Shown here piece after piece: positions 17,294 through 27,874 of a stretch of DNA of 64,000 nucleotides. The translations under genes and the position numbers were made by a program. Source of the stretch: Novosphingobium sp. (lineage in GTDB: Bacteria > Pseudomonadota > Alphaproteobacteria > Sphingomonadales > Sphingomonadaceae); NCBI RefSeq assembly GCF_030699305.1, contig NZ_JAUYNB010000013.1, forward strand, positions 1 through 64,000, given 5' to 3'. The notes beneath the pieces are model-generated. The model was not told where the DNA came from and did not search any database. It saw nothing but the letters and a program-made list of their open reading frames with translations. Position 1 is the first letter of the stretch. Every line of letters starts with the position of its first letter.

Positions 17294-17662
17294 TCAGCCC
17301 TCGGTGCGCACGTCGCGGCGCTCGGCGATGCGGGCGCGCTTACCGGTACGACCACGCAGGTAGTACAGCTTGGCACGACGCACGACGCCGCGGCGAACCA
17401 CGGTGATCGATTCGATGTTCGGCGAATAGATCGGGAATACGCGTTCCACGCCTTCGCCAAAGCTCATCTTGCGAACGGTGAAGTTCGAGCTGAAGCCCTT
17501 GTTCGCACGCGCGATGCAGACGCCTTCATAGGCCTGAACACGGGTACGTTCGCCTTCAACCACGCGCACGCCAACGCGCACGGTGTCACCGGGGCGGAAA
17601 ACCGGAATATCCTTGGCAGCCTTGGCAATTTCCTCGGCTTCGATCTGCTGAATCAGGTTCAT
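17294..17662 (-). CDS. rplS: 50S ribosomal protein L19
   Basis: A 122-residue L19: [42 protein letters not shown], and the signature [20 protein letters not shown]19 sits at the subunit interface of the ribosome. Its ATG overlaps the trmD stop by four bases (ATGA), indicating translational coupling. A terminator follows. Confidence 0.98.
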   Translation of the reverse strand: MNLIQQIEAEEIAKAAKDIPVFRPGDTVRVGVRVVEGERTRVQAYEGVCIARANKGFSSNFTVRKMSFGEGVERVFPIYSPNIESITVVRRGVVRRAKLYYLRGRTGKRARIAERRDVRTEG

Positions 17663-18405
17663 TGACCCTGGTCCTCATTTTTTCGCCGCGCGCCAGAGGC
17701 AGACTGGACCCGAACGTCCGAATGACGTTCCCAAAGATCCGGCCTGCGTAACCGAGTGTGATCCTCTGCCTGGTGTTTCCGCCAGGCAGCGATCTTCGCA
17801 TGATCCCCCGATCGCAGCACTTCGGGGATCGTGCGCCCTTCCCATTCCTGGGGTCGGGTATAGTGGGGATATTCGAGCAAGCCGTTTTCAAACGACTCCT
17901 CGGTCCCACTGGAAGCCGCGCCCATTACGCCGGGCAGCAGGCGAATGCAAGCGTCGAGCAGCATCAGCGCCGCCGGCTCCCCGCCGGACAGCACGATATC
18001 GCCGACAGAGACTTCCTCGATCGCGCGGCCCTCGAAAATCCGCTCGTCAAATCCCTCGAACCGGCCGCACAGCACGATCACGCCGGGGCCGCCTGCCAGT
18101 TCGCGCACCCGCGCCTGCGTGAGCGGCTTTCCGCGCGGGGTCATCGCGATCACCGGGCAGCCGGGATGGGCCGCCAGCGCATGATCCACCGCCGCTGCCA
18201 GCACGTCCACCCGCAGCACCATCCCCGCCCCGCCGCCAGCCGGCGTGTCATCGACGGTGCGGTGCTTGTCGATCGCGAAATCGCGGATCTGCACGGTATC
18301 GAGCGCCCACTTCCCCTCGCCCAACGCCCGTCCTGCGAGCGAGACGCCCAGCAGGCCGGGAAACATTTCCGGATAGAGCGTGAGCACGGTGGCAGAGAAA
18401 GTCAT
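17659..18405 (-). CDS. trmD: tRNA (guanine37-N1)-methyltransferase
   Basis: A 248-residue SPOUT methyltransferase. It has [41 protein letters not shown], and the knot segment [29 protein letters not shown]. The C-terminal part contains [12 protein letters not shown]. TrmD adds m1G37 next to anticodons and prevents frameshifting. It normally follows rimM directly. Here a vapBC module and a divergent gene intervene, and the trmD ATG overlaps the vapC stop (ATGA). Expression may therefore depend partly on the toxin-antitoxin promoter. Confidence 0.97.
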   Translation of the reverse strand: MTFSATVLTLYPEMFPGLLGVSLAGRALGEGKWALDTVQIRDFAIDKHRTVDDTPAGGGAGMVLRVDVLAAAVDHALAAHPGCPVIAMTPRGKPLTQARVRELAGGPGVIVLCGRFEGFDERIFEGRAIEEVSVGDIVLSGGEPAALMLLDACIRLLPGVMGAASSGTEESFENGLLEYPHYTRPQEWEGRTIPEVLRSGDHAKIAAWRKHQAEDHTRLRRPDLWERHSDVRVQSASGARRKNEDQGQ

Positions 18406-18785
18406 ACGGTCCAGTTTTCTAGCTTAAGGCCCGGCACATCGGCAAAGTCGGCTTCGTTGTTGGTCACCAGTACCAGGCCCAGCGCCAGAGCGTGGGCAGC
18501 GATCAGCCGGTCGAAGCTGTGGCGGCGGAACGCGAGTTCGGCATAACGCCGCGCGGCATCTTTGCTGAAATCGAGCACGGTGATGGCCCCGAACAGCCGT
18601 TCGGTGTTGGCAACCGCCTCGGCGCGGGCCGGATCGACCCCGCGCATCACTTCGGCATAGCAGATCGCCGACGTCGCCACTTCACCCGGTTCAAGCGTTT
18701 CGACCCGGTCACGCGCTTCGGGTGACAGGCCTTCCAGTAAATAGATGCAGATGTTCGTATCGAGCAGATAGCGCGGCTCAACCAT
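18402..18785 (-). CDS. vapC: PIN-domain ribonuclease toxin
   Basis: The frame opens at 18827, but the ATG at 18785 gives the usual VapC N-terminus [17 protein letters not shown] and an eight-base overlap with the antitoxin stop. The 127-residue protein has the PIN-domain acidic residues Asp9, Glu45, Asp92 ([10 protein letters not shown]) and Asp113, so it looks catalytically intact. VapC toxins cut tRNA or rRNA. Which RNA this one cuts cannot be read from sequence. It is coupled downstream to trmD by an ATGA overlap, an unusual arrangement for a toxin. Confidence 0.9.
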   Translation of the reverse strand: MVEPRYLLDTNICIYLLEGLSPEARDRVETLEPGEVATSAICYAEVMRGVDPARAEAVANTERLFGAITVLDFSKDAARRYAELAFRRHSFDRLIAAHALALGLVLVTNNEADFADVPGLKLENWTV

Positions 18786-19050
18786 GGCCAAGCCGCTTTC
18801 CTTCCCAGTCAGGTTCGCGCGTCTCAATCAGCCGGTCTTCCGGAGCGAGTGGTTTCAGGCCGGGACAGGAGCCGTAGATTCCAGTCAGATCGATCCGCTT
18901 GCCGGACTGCGCCTTGGCGCGGATTATCAATTCGCCATCGACTTCGCTGACGGTCCATTCCCGGTCCGGTTCGATACCCAGGGCAGCCGGCAGACGGATG
19001 GCGACCGAGTTCCCGGATTTGAAACTTTTGGCGATGTATTCCTTGCCCAT
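18778..19050 (-). CDS. vapB: AbrB/SpoVT-type antitoxin
   Basis: The likely start is the ATG at 19048-19050 (MGKEYIAKSFKSGNSVAIRL) with GGAGG seven bases upstream, giving 90 residues. The N-terminal half is a swapped-hairpin AbrB DNA-binding domain (SFKSGNSVAIRLPAALG, then EVDGELIIRA). The C-terminal tail (LAPEDRLIETREPDWEG) probably wraps the toxin. It lies directly upstream of vapC with an overlap. A GTATATAC double site just upstream is the probable operator for autorepression. Confidence 0.88.
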   Translation of the reverse strand: MGKEYIAKSFKSGNSVAIRLPAALGIEPDREWTVSEVDGELIIRAKAQSGKRIDLTGIYGSCPGLKPLAPEDRLIETREPDWEGKRLGHG

Positions 19051-19061
19051 GGACGACCTCC

Positions 19062-19082
19062 GTATATACATCGTGTATATAC
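19062..19082. promoter_or_regulatory. Probable VapB operator in a divergent promoter
   Basis: Two copies of the self-complementary octamer GTATATAC (19062-19069 and 19075-19082) are separated by five bases. They sit between the vapB start (19050, minus) and the amidase-like gene start (19103, plus). The symmetry and position fit an AbrB-type antitoxin operator. The TATATA cores could also serve as -10 elements in either direction. Confidence 0.6.
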
Positions 19083-19102
19083 ATTTCAGGAGCAACCGTC
19101 AA

Positions 19103-19993
19103 ATGAAGCGCCTGCCTGCCCTGACACTGGCCGCCCTGCCCTTGCTGTTCGCCGCGCCGCTCGCCAGTGCCGAGGAAATCGGCGAGTGCCGGTTTGACCG
19201 CGATACGCTGACTTTTGCGGGAACCCCGGTGGAACAGGCCACGTGCCTGCTGCGCAAGGTCGAGCTGATGGGGGCCAAGCGGGATCAACCGCTGCCACCG
19301 GTGATCAAGGCCCTGCTCGAAAGTCCCACGGCGCCAACCGAAGCGATGAAGCTGGCCGCGCTGGCGCAGTTTCCCGAACCTTACCGGGAATATGCAACCA
19401 AATATGCCAATGCCCCTGTCTCGCAGACCGAAGCGGGGGTGCCGCTGCTCTACTACGTGATCCACGATACCAGCACGCCGTTTTATGCGAACGAACCGTT
19501 CCCGAAGGACATCCACAACGACTGGAAGGTGAACGACTTCATCCCCTACATGGACGGAACCTTCGCCAGACAGCCGGTTGCGCATATCTTCCTCAACCGG
19601 GTCGGGCAGATCTGGGCGGGGCATGAATTCATCGAGCCATGGCGCGCGACGAAGCTGGAAAGCCGCGTGGTCGGCCCGACGGCGCGCGGGCGGTTCGTGC
19701 ATATCGAAACGGTCCAGCCGCGCCGGTTCCTGCCGGGCGCGACCAGCCGGGGGCAGACCGAGGGGCCGCAGCCGGGGTTCTCGGCCGAGCAATACCGGAT
19801 GCTGGCCGCGCTCTATGTCTATGTCAGCGCGCGGGCCGGACGCTGGCTGATTCCGGGGTTCCACGCCACGGTGGACGGCGGAATTCCCGAAGCGCATGAC
19901 GATCCGCAGAACTTTGAGCTGGACCGGTTTGGCGCGGCGGTGGCGGCGCTGGTCAGTCCACCAGTCAGTCCAGTTGGGCGTAAGCAGCCGTAA
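19103..19993 (+). CDS. Secreted N-acetylmuramoyl-L-alanine amidase-like protein
   Basis: The start is ATG 19103 (AGGAG ten bases upstream), giving 296 residues with a signal peptide ending ASA at about 23. The core resembles the amidase_2/peptidoglycan-recognition fold. Likely zinc ligands are His121 (YYVIHDTS), His254 (IPGFHATVD) and Asp267 (AHDDPQNF). GQIWAGHEF, PWRATKLE and RGRFVHIE are also family-like. It probably acts on periplasmic murein. It is divergent from vapB and its 3' end overlaps the convergent rimM end by 29 bases. The family assignment is by pattern only. Confidence 0.6.
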   Translation: MKRLPALTLAALPLLFAAPLASAEEIGECRFDRDTLTFAGTPVEQATCLLRKVELMGAKRDQPLPPVIKALLESPTAPTEAMKLAALAQFPEPYREYATKYANAPVSQTEAGVPLLYYVIHDTSTPFYANEPFPKDIHNDWKVNDFIPYMDGTFARQPVAHIFLNRVGQIWAGHEFIEPWRATKLESRVVGPTARGRFVHIETVQPRRFLPGATSRGQTEGPQPGFSAEQYRMLAALYVYVSARAGRWLIPGFHATVDGGIPEAHDDPQNFELDRFGAAVAALVSPPVSPVGRKQP

Positions 19994-20459
19994 TCACCAG
20001 CCGGTCGGCATTCCATTCCGGCACGGCATCCAGGCTCATCGGGACCATGAAGCGTTTGCCTTCGGGCGTGCGGATTTCGAGCACGTCGCCTGCACCGAAA
20101 TTGTCGATGGCGATGCATTCACCCAGGTCCGCCCCGTCGGTCGAAACGGCCGGCAGGCCGAGCAGATCGGCGTGGTAGTACTCGCCGTCCGCCAGCGGCG
20201 GCAGCGTTGAGCGCGGCACGGTCAGCGCCGTGCCGCGCAGCCGTTCGGCGGCGGTGCGGTCCGCCACTTCGGCAAAGCGGGCAATCGCCCCGCCCTTGCC
20301 GTCATCGCGCAGGCTGGTCAGCGTCAGGCTGGAATCGTTGAAGGCGCGGTAGCGCTTGAGCGCTGCCACGCCTTCACCAAACAGCTTCAGCCGAACATCG
20401 CCCGTCACGCCATGCGCGCCGGAAACAGCCGCAAGGGTGACGGGGCGGTCCGTAGCCAA
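19965..20459 (-). CDS. rimM: 16S rRNA processing protein RimM
   Basis: A 164-residue RimM with the N-terminal VTLAAVSGAHGVTGDVRLKLFGEG and the PRC-barrel segment YYHADLLGLPAVSTDGADLGE...GAGDVLEI. RimM helps mature the 30S head and binds S19. It follows rpsP by three bases, as in the canonical rpsP-rimM-trmD-rplS operon. The usual next gene, trmD, lies about 1.6 kb further on, behind an insertion. Confidence 0.95.
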   Translation of the reverse strand: MATDRPVTLAAVSGAHGVTGDVRLKLFGEGVAALKRYRAFNDSSLTLTSLRDDGKGGAIARFAEVADRTAAERLRGTALTVPRSTLPPLADGEYYHADLLGLPAVSTDGADLGECIAIDNFGAGDVLEIRTPEGKRFMVPMSLDAVPEWNADRLVITAAYAQLD

Positions 20460-20462
20460 GGC

Positions 20463-20933
20463 TTAGCCTGCGGCCTGTTCTTCAGCCGGGGCAGCTTCTT
20501 CAGCAGCCGGAGCTTCTTCAACCGCCGGAGCGGCGGCAGGAGCGGCGGCGGCAGCAGCAGCGGCTTCAGCTGCTTCACGGGCAGCTTCTTCAGCGGCAGC
20601 GGCCTTGGACGCCTTGTCTTCAGCGCGTTCCTTGGCCTTCTTGCCCGGTTCAGCCTTGTTGGGGTTTTCGGTCGCGGCGCGTTCCTTGATCCCGGCCTTG
20701 TCGAGCATGCGGGCAACGCGATCGGTCGGCTGGGCGCCAACGCCGATCCAGTAACGGACGCGGTCTTCGATCAGGCGGACGCGGTTTTCATCGTCCTTGG
20801 CCAGCAGCGGGTTATAGGTGCCGACCTGTTCCAGATACTTGCCGTCGCGCGGGGCACGGCTGTTGGAAACGACCACCTTGTAATACGGACGCTTCTTGGA
20901 ACCGCCGCGCGAAAGACGCATGGAAACAGACAT
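20463..20933 (-). CDS. rpsP: 30S ribosomal protein S16 with long C-terminal tail
   Basis: The first 80 residues or so are a normal S16 ([59 protein letters not shown]). A tail of about 75 residues, rich in Ala, Glu and Lys, follows and is probably disordered, taking the protein to 156. It heads the rpsP-rimM unit. ffh lies 31 bases upstream in the same direction. Confidence 0.96.
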   Translation of the reverse strand: MSVSMRLSRGGSKKRPYYKVVVSNSRAPRDGKYLEQVGTYNPLLAKDDENRVRLIEDRVRYWIGVGAQPTDRVARMLDKAGIKERAATENPNKAEPGKKAKERAEDKASKAAAAEEAAREAAEAAAAAAAAPAAAPAVEEAPAAEEAAPAEEQAAG

Positions 20934-20964
20934 TTGACTTACCTTTCTGACTAATATTGAAAAC

Positions 20965-22404
20965 TTATTTCTTGTTCAGGAAATTCGAGAGGTCGGGCGC
21001 ACCGCCGCCCAGACCGGGAAGTCCGCCGGGCCCACCAAGTCCGGGCATGGCAGCGCCAAGACCGCCTTTGCCGAACAAGGCACCCAGCCCCTTCAGGCCG
21101 CCCATCTTCTTGATCTGCTTCATCGCCCGCTCCATTTCCTGGTGCATTTTCAGAAGCTTGTTCACATCCTGCACTTGCGTGCCGGAACCCTTGGCAATGC
21201 GGATCTTGCGCTTGGCGTTGAGCAGGTCGGGTTTCAGGCGTTCCTTGGGCGTCATCGAACCGATGATCGCATCCATCCGCAACAGCACCCGGTCATCCAT
21301 CCCGCCCTGCTGCATCGCCGCCTTGGCCTTTTTCATGCCCGGCATCATGCCCGCCAATGCGCCCAGCCCGCCCATCGATTGCATCTGCTTGAGCTGCGTG
21401 CGCAAGTCGTTGAGGTCAAACTGGCCCTTGGCCATGCGCGCGGCCATGCGCTCGGCCTCATCCGCCTCGATCGCCTGCGCGGCCTTTTCGACCATGGAGA
21501 CGATGTCGCCCATGCCCAGAATCCGGCCCGCGACGCGGCTCGGCTGGAACACTTCCAGTGCGTCCAGCTTTTCGCCGGTGCCGGCAAACTTGATCGGCTT
21601 GCCGGTGACGGCCCGCATCGACAGCGCCGCACCGCCGCGCGCATCGCCGTCCATCCGGGTCAGGATCACGCCGGTCAGGTCAACCTGTCCGGCAAAGCTT
21701 TGCGCGACGTTCACCGCGTCCTGCCCGGTCAGCGAATCGACGACCAGCAGCGTTTCCTTCGGCACCGAGATCGACGCGACTGCGCGCATCTCGTCCATCA
21801 GCGCCTGATCGACGTGGAGCCGGCCCGCGGTGTCGAGCAGCAGCACGTCCACCGCCTGCAACTTCGCCGATTGCAGCGCGCGGGTGGCGATGTCGACCGG
21901 GGCCTGGCCCGCGATGATCGGCAGGGTGGCCACGTCCACCTGCTCGCCCAGTACTTTCAGCTGGTCCTGCGCGGCCGGGCGATTGACGTCGAGCGACGCC
22001 ATCATCACCTTCTTGCCGTGCTTTTCCTTGAGCAGCTTGGCCAGTTTGGCGGTGCTGGTGGTCTTGCCCGAACCTTGCAGGCCGACCATCATGATCACCA
22101 CCGGCGGCGCGGCGTTGAGGTCCAGTTCCGCGGTTTCTGCCCCGCCCAGCATCTCGACCAGCGCGTCGTTGACGATCTTGACGACCTGCTGCCCCGGCGT
22201 GACCGAGCGCAGGACCGACTGGCCCACGGCCTGTTCGGTCACGTCATCGATGAAGCGGCGGACAACCGGCAGCGCGACGTCGGCTTCGAGCAGCGCTATG
22301 CGCACTTCGCGCATTGCATCGCGGACGTCCTGCTCCTTCAGCGCACCCCGGCCACGCAGCTTGTCAAAGACGCTGCCGAGGCGATCTGAAAGGGTATCGA
22401 ACAT
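20965..22404 (-). CDS. ffh: Signal recognition particle protein Ffh
   Basis: A 479-residue SRP54 homologue with N, G and M domains. The GTPase motifs are [35 protein letters not shown] and [10 protein letters not shown]. The methionine-rich M domain begins after about residue 300 and ends in a Gly-rich tail ([14 protein letters not shown]). It targets membrane proteins co-translationally to FtsY and SecYEG together with 4.5S RNA. It is followed in the same direction by rpsP. Confidence 0.97.
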   Translation of the reverse strand: MFDTLSDRLGSVFDKLRGRGALKEQDVRDAMREVRIALLEADVALPVVRRFIDDVTEQAVGQSVLRSVTPGQQVVKIVNDALVEMLGGAETAELDLNAAPPVVIMMVGLQGSGKTTSTAKLAKLLKEKHGKKVMMASLDVNRPAAQDQLKVLGEQVDVATLPIIAGQAPVDIATRALQSAKLQAVDVLLLDTAGRLHVDQALMDEMRAVASISVPKETLLVVDSLTGQDAVNVAQSFAGQVDLTGVILTRMDGDARGGAALSMRAVTGKPIKFAGTGEKLDALEVFQPSRVAGRILGMGDIVSMVEKAAQAIEADEAERMAARMAKGQFDLNDLRTQLKQMQSMGGLGALAGMMPGMKKAKAAMQQGGMDDRVLLRMDAIIGSMTPKERLKPDLLNAKRKIRIAKGSGTQVQDVNKLLKMHQEMERAMKQIKKMGGLKGLGALFGKGGLGAAMPGLGGPGGLPGLGGGAPDLSNFLNKK

Positions 22405-22492
22405 CCGTTCGCAAACTCCGTAACGCGAAAAAAGCCGGTGGGCGAAACCTCGCCGACCAGCTTGCCGCTAAGCACTGATTATTTACGGTGAA

Positions 22493-22568
22493 TGGTGGAG
22501 CCTAGCGGGATCGAACCGCTGACCTCCTGCATGCCATGCAGGCGCTCTCCCAGCTGAGCTAAGGCCCC
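22493..22568 (-). tRNA. tRNA-Ala (anticodon GGC)
   Basis: On the minus strand the acceptor stem GGGGCCT pairs with AGGCTCC and CCA is encoded. The D arm is GCTCAGCTGGGAGAGC and the T loop is GGTTCGATCCC. The anticodon stem CCTGC/GCAGG closes the loop ATGGCAT, giving anticodon GGC. Length is 76 nt. Confidence 0.95.
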
Positions 22569-22640
22569 ATTCATTCATCGCGGCTTGCCCCGAAGGACTT
22601 GCCATCCCCCAGCGCTTCCGCCGGGAGGTCGCCCCATTAG

Positions 22641-24768
<2,128 letters not shown>

Positions 24769-24772
<4 letters not shown>

Positions 24773-25407
24773 TCATCGCGGTCGATGGCCCCACCGCATC
24801 GGGCAAAGGCACTATCGCCAAGGCACTCGCCGCTGAGTTCGGCCTGCCGCACCTCGATACGGGCCTGCTCTATCGCGCGGTCGGGCGGCAGGTTGGGCTG
24901 AATGGCGGCAACCCGGATGACCCCGCCGCTGCGCTGGCTGCCTGCGCGTTCGCCGAGAGCCTGCTGGATGATCCGGAACTGCGCAGCGAAACGACCGGCG
25001 GCCTCGCCAGCCGCGTCTCGGTCCATCCGGGGGTGCGCCAGGCGCTGTATGAACGCCAGCGCGCCTTCGCGCTCCAGCCCGGCGGGGCGGTGCTGGACGG
25101 GCGCGATATCGGCACCGTGATCGCGCCGGAGGCGGAGGCAAAGCTGTTTGTCGTCGCCAGCGTACCGGCCCGGGCGGAGCGCCGGTTCAGGGAAATGCAG
25201 CTCCAGGGCCGGGATGTTGCGCTGGCCGACATCGCCGCCGATCTGGAGGCCCGCGATGCGCGGGACCGCTCGCGCGCCGAAGCGCCGCTGGTCGCCGCCC
25301 GTGACGCGGTTTTGCTCGACACATCGGACATGGGCCGCGATGAAGCCATTGCCGCTGCCATTGCCCATGTCAGGGCCATCGTAACGAAAGCTGCCGGATC
25401 ATGCTGA
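24769..25407 (+). CDS. cmk: Cytidylate kinase
   Basis: A 212-residue CMP kinase. The P-loop is VDGPTASGKGTIAKALA at 4-20. LDTGLLYRAVG, the GRDIGTVIAPEAEAKLFVVAS region and DRSRAEAPL match the family. It phosphorylates CMP and dCMP. The order aroA-cmk-rpsA is conserved in many proteobacteria. Here a small membrane protein precedes cmk and a cytochrome gene follows, overlapping it by seven bases. Confidence 0.96.
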
Positions 25408-25760
25408 AACTGCTCGCCGCGTCCACCCTGCTGCTCTCGGCCGCATGCGCGGTGAACGCCGCCGGTCCGGCCCAGCCCAAGCTGTCGAAATCCGCGCAGC
25501 GCGGCCTCGCCTTTGCCGAGCAGCGCTGCGCCGCCTGCCACGCCGTCACGGTCAACACCCCCTCTCCCAACCCGGAATCCCCGGCGTTCGAGGATATCGC
25601 CAACACCCCCGGCCTGACCCGCGAAACGCTGCGCACGTTCCTGCGCGATTCGCACAATTTCCCCGATGCGATGAACTTCAAGGTCCCCCCGCGCCGGAAC
25701 CGCGATCTGGCTGACTACATGGTCACGCTGCAACGCCCGGATTACCGCCCGGCGATCTGA
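25401..25760 (+). CDS. Exported c-type cytochrome
   Basis: A 119-residue protein with an N-terminal export signal (MLKLLAASTLLLSAACAVNA) and one haem-binding site: Cys43, Cys46 and His47 in CAACH. Met91 (DAMNFKVP) is the likely distal ligand. The signal region has a Cys at 16 in SAAC, which could be a weak lipobox. It is a small class I cytochrome c, presumably periplasmic. Its partner is unknown. It overlaps cmk by seven bases, so it is in the same operon, between cmk and rpsA. Confidence 0.88.
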   Translation: MLKLLAASTLLLSAACAVNAAGPAQPKLSKSAQRGLAFAEQRCAACHAVTVNTPSPNPESPAFEDIANTPGLTRETLRTFLRDSHNFPDAMNFKVPPRRNRDLADYMVTLQRPDYRPAI

Positions 25761-25983
25761 TCCGCCCAGCGCCCGAACGCGCCCATTTTCCTTGCTTTTC
25801 CGCCCTCCCGCGCCTAAGCGCCGCCGGTCTGCAGGCCACACGGCTGCGCGGGCGCCTGCCATGGCATTCGGCCCGGCAGGCAGTTCGGCTACTTTTTGGC
25901 CCGCCCTGGCAATGGTGCTGCGGCGGAGAAAAGACCGGCGGATTCAACCGCCTGGCCGGAAAAAACGTTGAAGGAACTTAGCA
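25761..25983 (+). other. Gene-free leader region upstream of rpsA
   Basis: The 223 bp between the cytochrome gene and rpsA contain no credible gene. The stretch is GC-rich with several short self-complementary segments, then a GTTGAAGGAAC ribosome-binding region directly before rpsA. It may carry the rpsA promoter and a structured 5' leader, but I cannot place either with confidence. Confidence 0.4.
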
Positions 25984-27684
25984 ATGGCTAGCAACCCCAC
26001 GCGCGACGATTTCGCCGCGCTGCTTGACGAAACGCTTGGCACTGCCGCCGATGGTGGCTTTGAAGGCCGCGTCGTCAAGGGCACCATCACCGCGATCGAA
26101 AACGACAAGGCCGTCATCGACGTTGGCCTCAAGAGCGAAGGGCGCGTTGCGCTCAAGGAATTCGCCATGGCTGGCCAGCCCCACGGGCTGAAGGTCGGCG
26201 ATGAAGTCGAAGTTTACGTCGACCGCGTTGAAAACGCCGACGGTGAAGCAATGCTCAGCCGCGACCGCGCCCGCCGCGAAGCCGCCTGGGACAAGCTTGA
26301 AAACGAATTTGGCGAAGGCAAGCGCGTTGAAGGCGTGATCTTCGGCCGCGTGAAGGGCGGCTTCACGGTCGACCTCGACGGCGCCGTGGCGTTCCTGCCC
26401 GGTTCGCAGGTCGATATCCGCCCCGTGCGCGATGTCGCTCCGCTGATGGACGTGCCGCAGCCGTTCCAGATCCTGAAGATGGACCGCCGCCGCGGCAACA
26501 TCGTCGTTTCGCGCCGCGCCGTGCTGGAAGAAACCCGCGCTGAACAGCGTTCGGGCCTGATCCAGAACCTCGCCGAAGGCCAGATCATCGACGGCGTTGT
26601 GAAGAACATCACCGATTACGGTGCGTTCGTTGACCTGGGCGGCATCGACGGCCTGCTGCACGTCACCGACATGAGCTACAAGCGCGTCAACCACCCGAAC
26701 GAAGTCATCAACATCGGTGACACCGTGAAGGTCCAGATCATCCGCATCAACCAGGACACCCAGCGCATCAGCCTGGGCATGAAGCAGCTGGAATCGGATC
26801 CGTGGGAAGGCGTCGCCGCCAAGTACCCGGTTGGCGCCAAGCTGCACGGCACCGTCACCAACATCACCGAATACGGTGCGTTCGTGGAACTGGAAGCCGG
26901 CATCGAAGGCCTGGTCCACGTTTCGGAAATGTCCTGGACCAAGAAGAACGTCCACCCCGGCAAGATCGTCTCGACCTCGCAGGAAGTCGACGTGCTGGTG
27001 CTGGAAGTCGATTCGGACAAGCGCCGCATCAGCCTCGGCCTCAAGCAGGCCCAGCAGAACCCGTGGGAAGCTTTCGCCGAAAAGCACCCGGTTGGCTCGA
27101 CCGTCGAAGGCGAAGTCAAGAACGCGACCGAATTCGGTCTGTTCATCGGCCTGGATGGCGACGTGGACGGCATGGTTCACATGTCCGACATCGCCTGGGG
27201 CATCTCGGGTGAAGACGCGCTGGCGCTGCACCGCAAGGGTGAGCAGGTTTCGGCCATCGTCCTCGACGTCGATGTCGACAAGGAACGCATCAGCCTCGGC
27301 ATGAAGCAGCTTGAAAAGGGCGCTCCGGCGGCTGGCGGCGTTGCCACGACGGGTTCGCTGCGCAAGAACGAAGTCATCACCGTGACCGTTCTGGAAGTCC
27401 GCGACGGCGGCCTGGAAGTCCAGGCTGGCGACGACGGCGCGACCGGCTTCATCAAGCGTTCGGACCTTGGCCGCGACCGCGACGAACAGCGTCCGGATCG
27501 CTTCCAGGTTGGTCAGAAGATCGACGCGATGGTTACCGGGTTCGACCGTTCCAAGAAGCCGAACTTCTCGATCAAGGCGCGTCAGCTCCATGAAGAGAAG
27601 GAAGCTGTGGAACAGTACGGTTCGTCGGATGCCGGCGCTTCGCTGGGCGACATCCTCGGCGCCGCGCTGAAGGCCAAGCAGTAA
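25984..27684 (+). CDS. rpsA: 30S ribosomal protein S1
   Basis: A 566-residue S1 with six S1 RNA-binding repeats. The repeated segments G.V.NITDYGAFV.L and RISLGMKQLE.DPWE are visible from about residue 200 on. S1 unfolds and docks mRNA on the small subunit. GAAGGAAC lies nine bases before the ATG. Palindromic repeats and a terminator follow it. Confidence 0.98.
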   Translation: MASNPTRDDFAALLDETLGTAADGGFEGRVVKGTITAIENDKAVIDVGLKSEGRVALKEFAMAGQPHGLKVGDEVEVYVDRVENADGEAMLSRDRARREAAWDKLENEFGEGKRVEGVIFGRVKGGFTVDLDGAVAFLPGSQVDIRPVRDVAPLMDVPQPFQILKMDRRRGNIVVSRRAVLEETRAEQRSGLIQNLAEGQIIDGVVKNITDYGAFVDLGGIDGLLHVTDMSYKRVNHPNEVINIGDTVKVQIIRINQDTQRISLGMKQLESDPWEGVAAKYPVGAKLHGTVTNITEYGAFVELEAGIEGLVHVSEMSWTKKNVHPGKIVSTSQEVDVLVLEVDSDKRRISLGLKQAQQNPWEAFAEKHPVGSTVEGEVKNATEFGLFIGLDGDVDGMVHMSDIAWGISGEDALALHRKGEQVSAIVLDVDVDKERISLGMKQLEKGAPAAGGVATTGSLRKNEVITVTVLEVRDGGLEVQAGDDGATGFIKRSDLGRDRDEQRPDRFQVGQKIDAMVTGFDRSKKPNFSIKARQLHEEKEAVEQYGSSDAGASLGDILGAALKAKQ

Positions 27685-27700
27685 GCCTTACCCGCCGAAG

Positions 27701-27768
27701 TCCCCGCGCAGGCGGGGATATCGTGCGGGAAAGCGTCTGACTGGCTGAGACCCCCGCCTGCGCGGGGG
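27701..27768. repeat. Pair of inverted CCCCGCNNGCGGGG hairpin repeats
   Basis: TCCCCGC-GCAG-GCGGGGA (27701-27718) and CCCCCGC-CTGC-GCGGGGG (27751-27768) are two hairpins in opposite orientation, 32 bases apart, like a REP-type pair. They lie between rpsA and its terminator. Confidence 0.75.
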
Positions 27769-27782
27769 ATCAGACAACACAC

Positions 27783-27816
27783 AAAAGCCCGTCCGGAGCG
27801 ATCCGGGCGGGCTTTT
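27783..27816 (+). terminator. Terminator after rpsA
   Basis: AAAAGCCCGTCCGGA pairs with TCCGGGCGGGCTTTT (14 of 15) around a GCGA loop, followed by GCTTTGAC. It is bidirectional in form. Confidence 0.8.
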
Positions 27817-27874
27817 GCTTTGACGCCTTTTGCTTTGCTAACGCCGCGCTATGGTGGGTGCGGGAGAATACCGC

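Noticed and set aside
18899..19102. Upstream extension of the amidase-like protein into vapB
   Set aside because: The ATG at 19103 has a ribosome-binding site and is followed directly by a signal peptide. The longer frame is a shadow of vapB.
25978..27591. A 537-codon open frame antisense to rpsA
   Set aside because: It mirrors the repeated S1 domains. The repeats in rpsA produce a repeated antisense frame. The sense strand is an unmistakable S1 protein.
27701..27768. Terminator of rpsA formed by the two CCCCGC hairpins
   Set aside because: No T run follows either hairpin. A proper terminator lies just downstream at 27783-27816, so these are treated as intergenic repeats.
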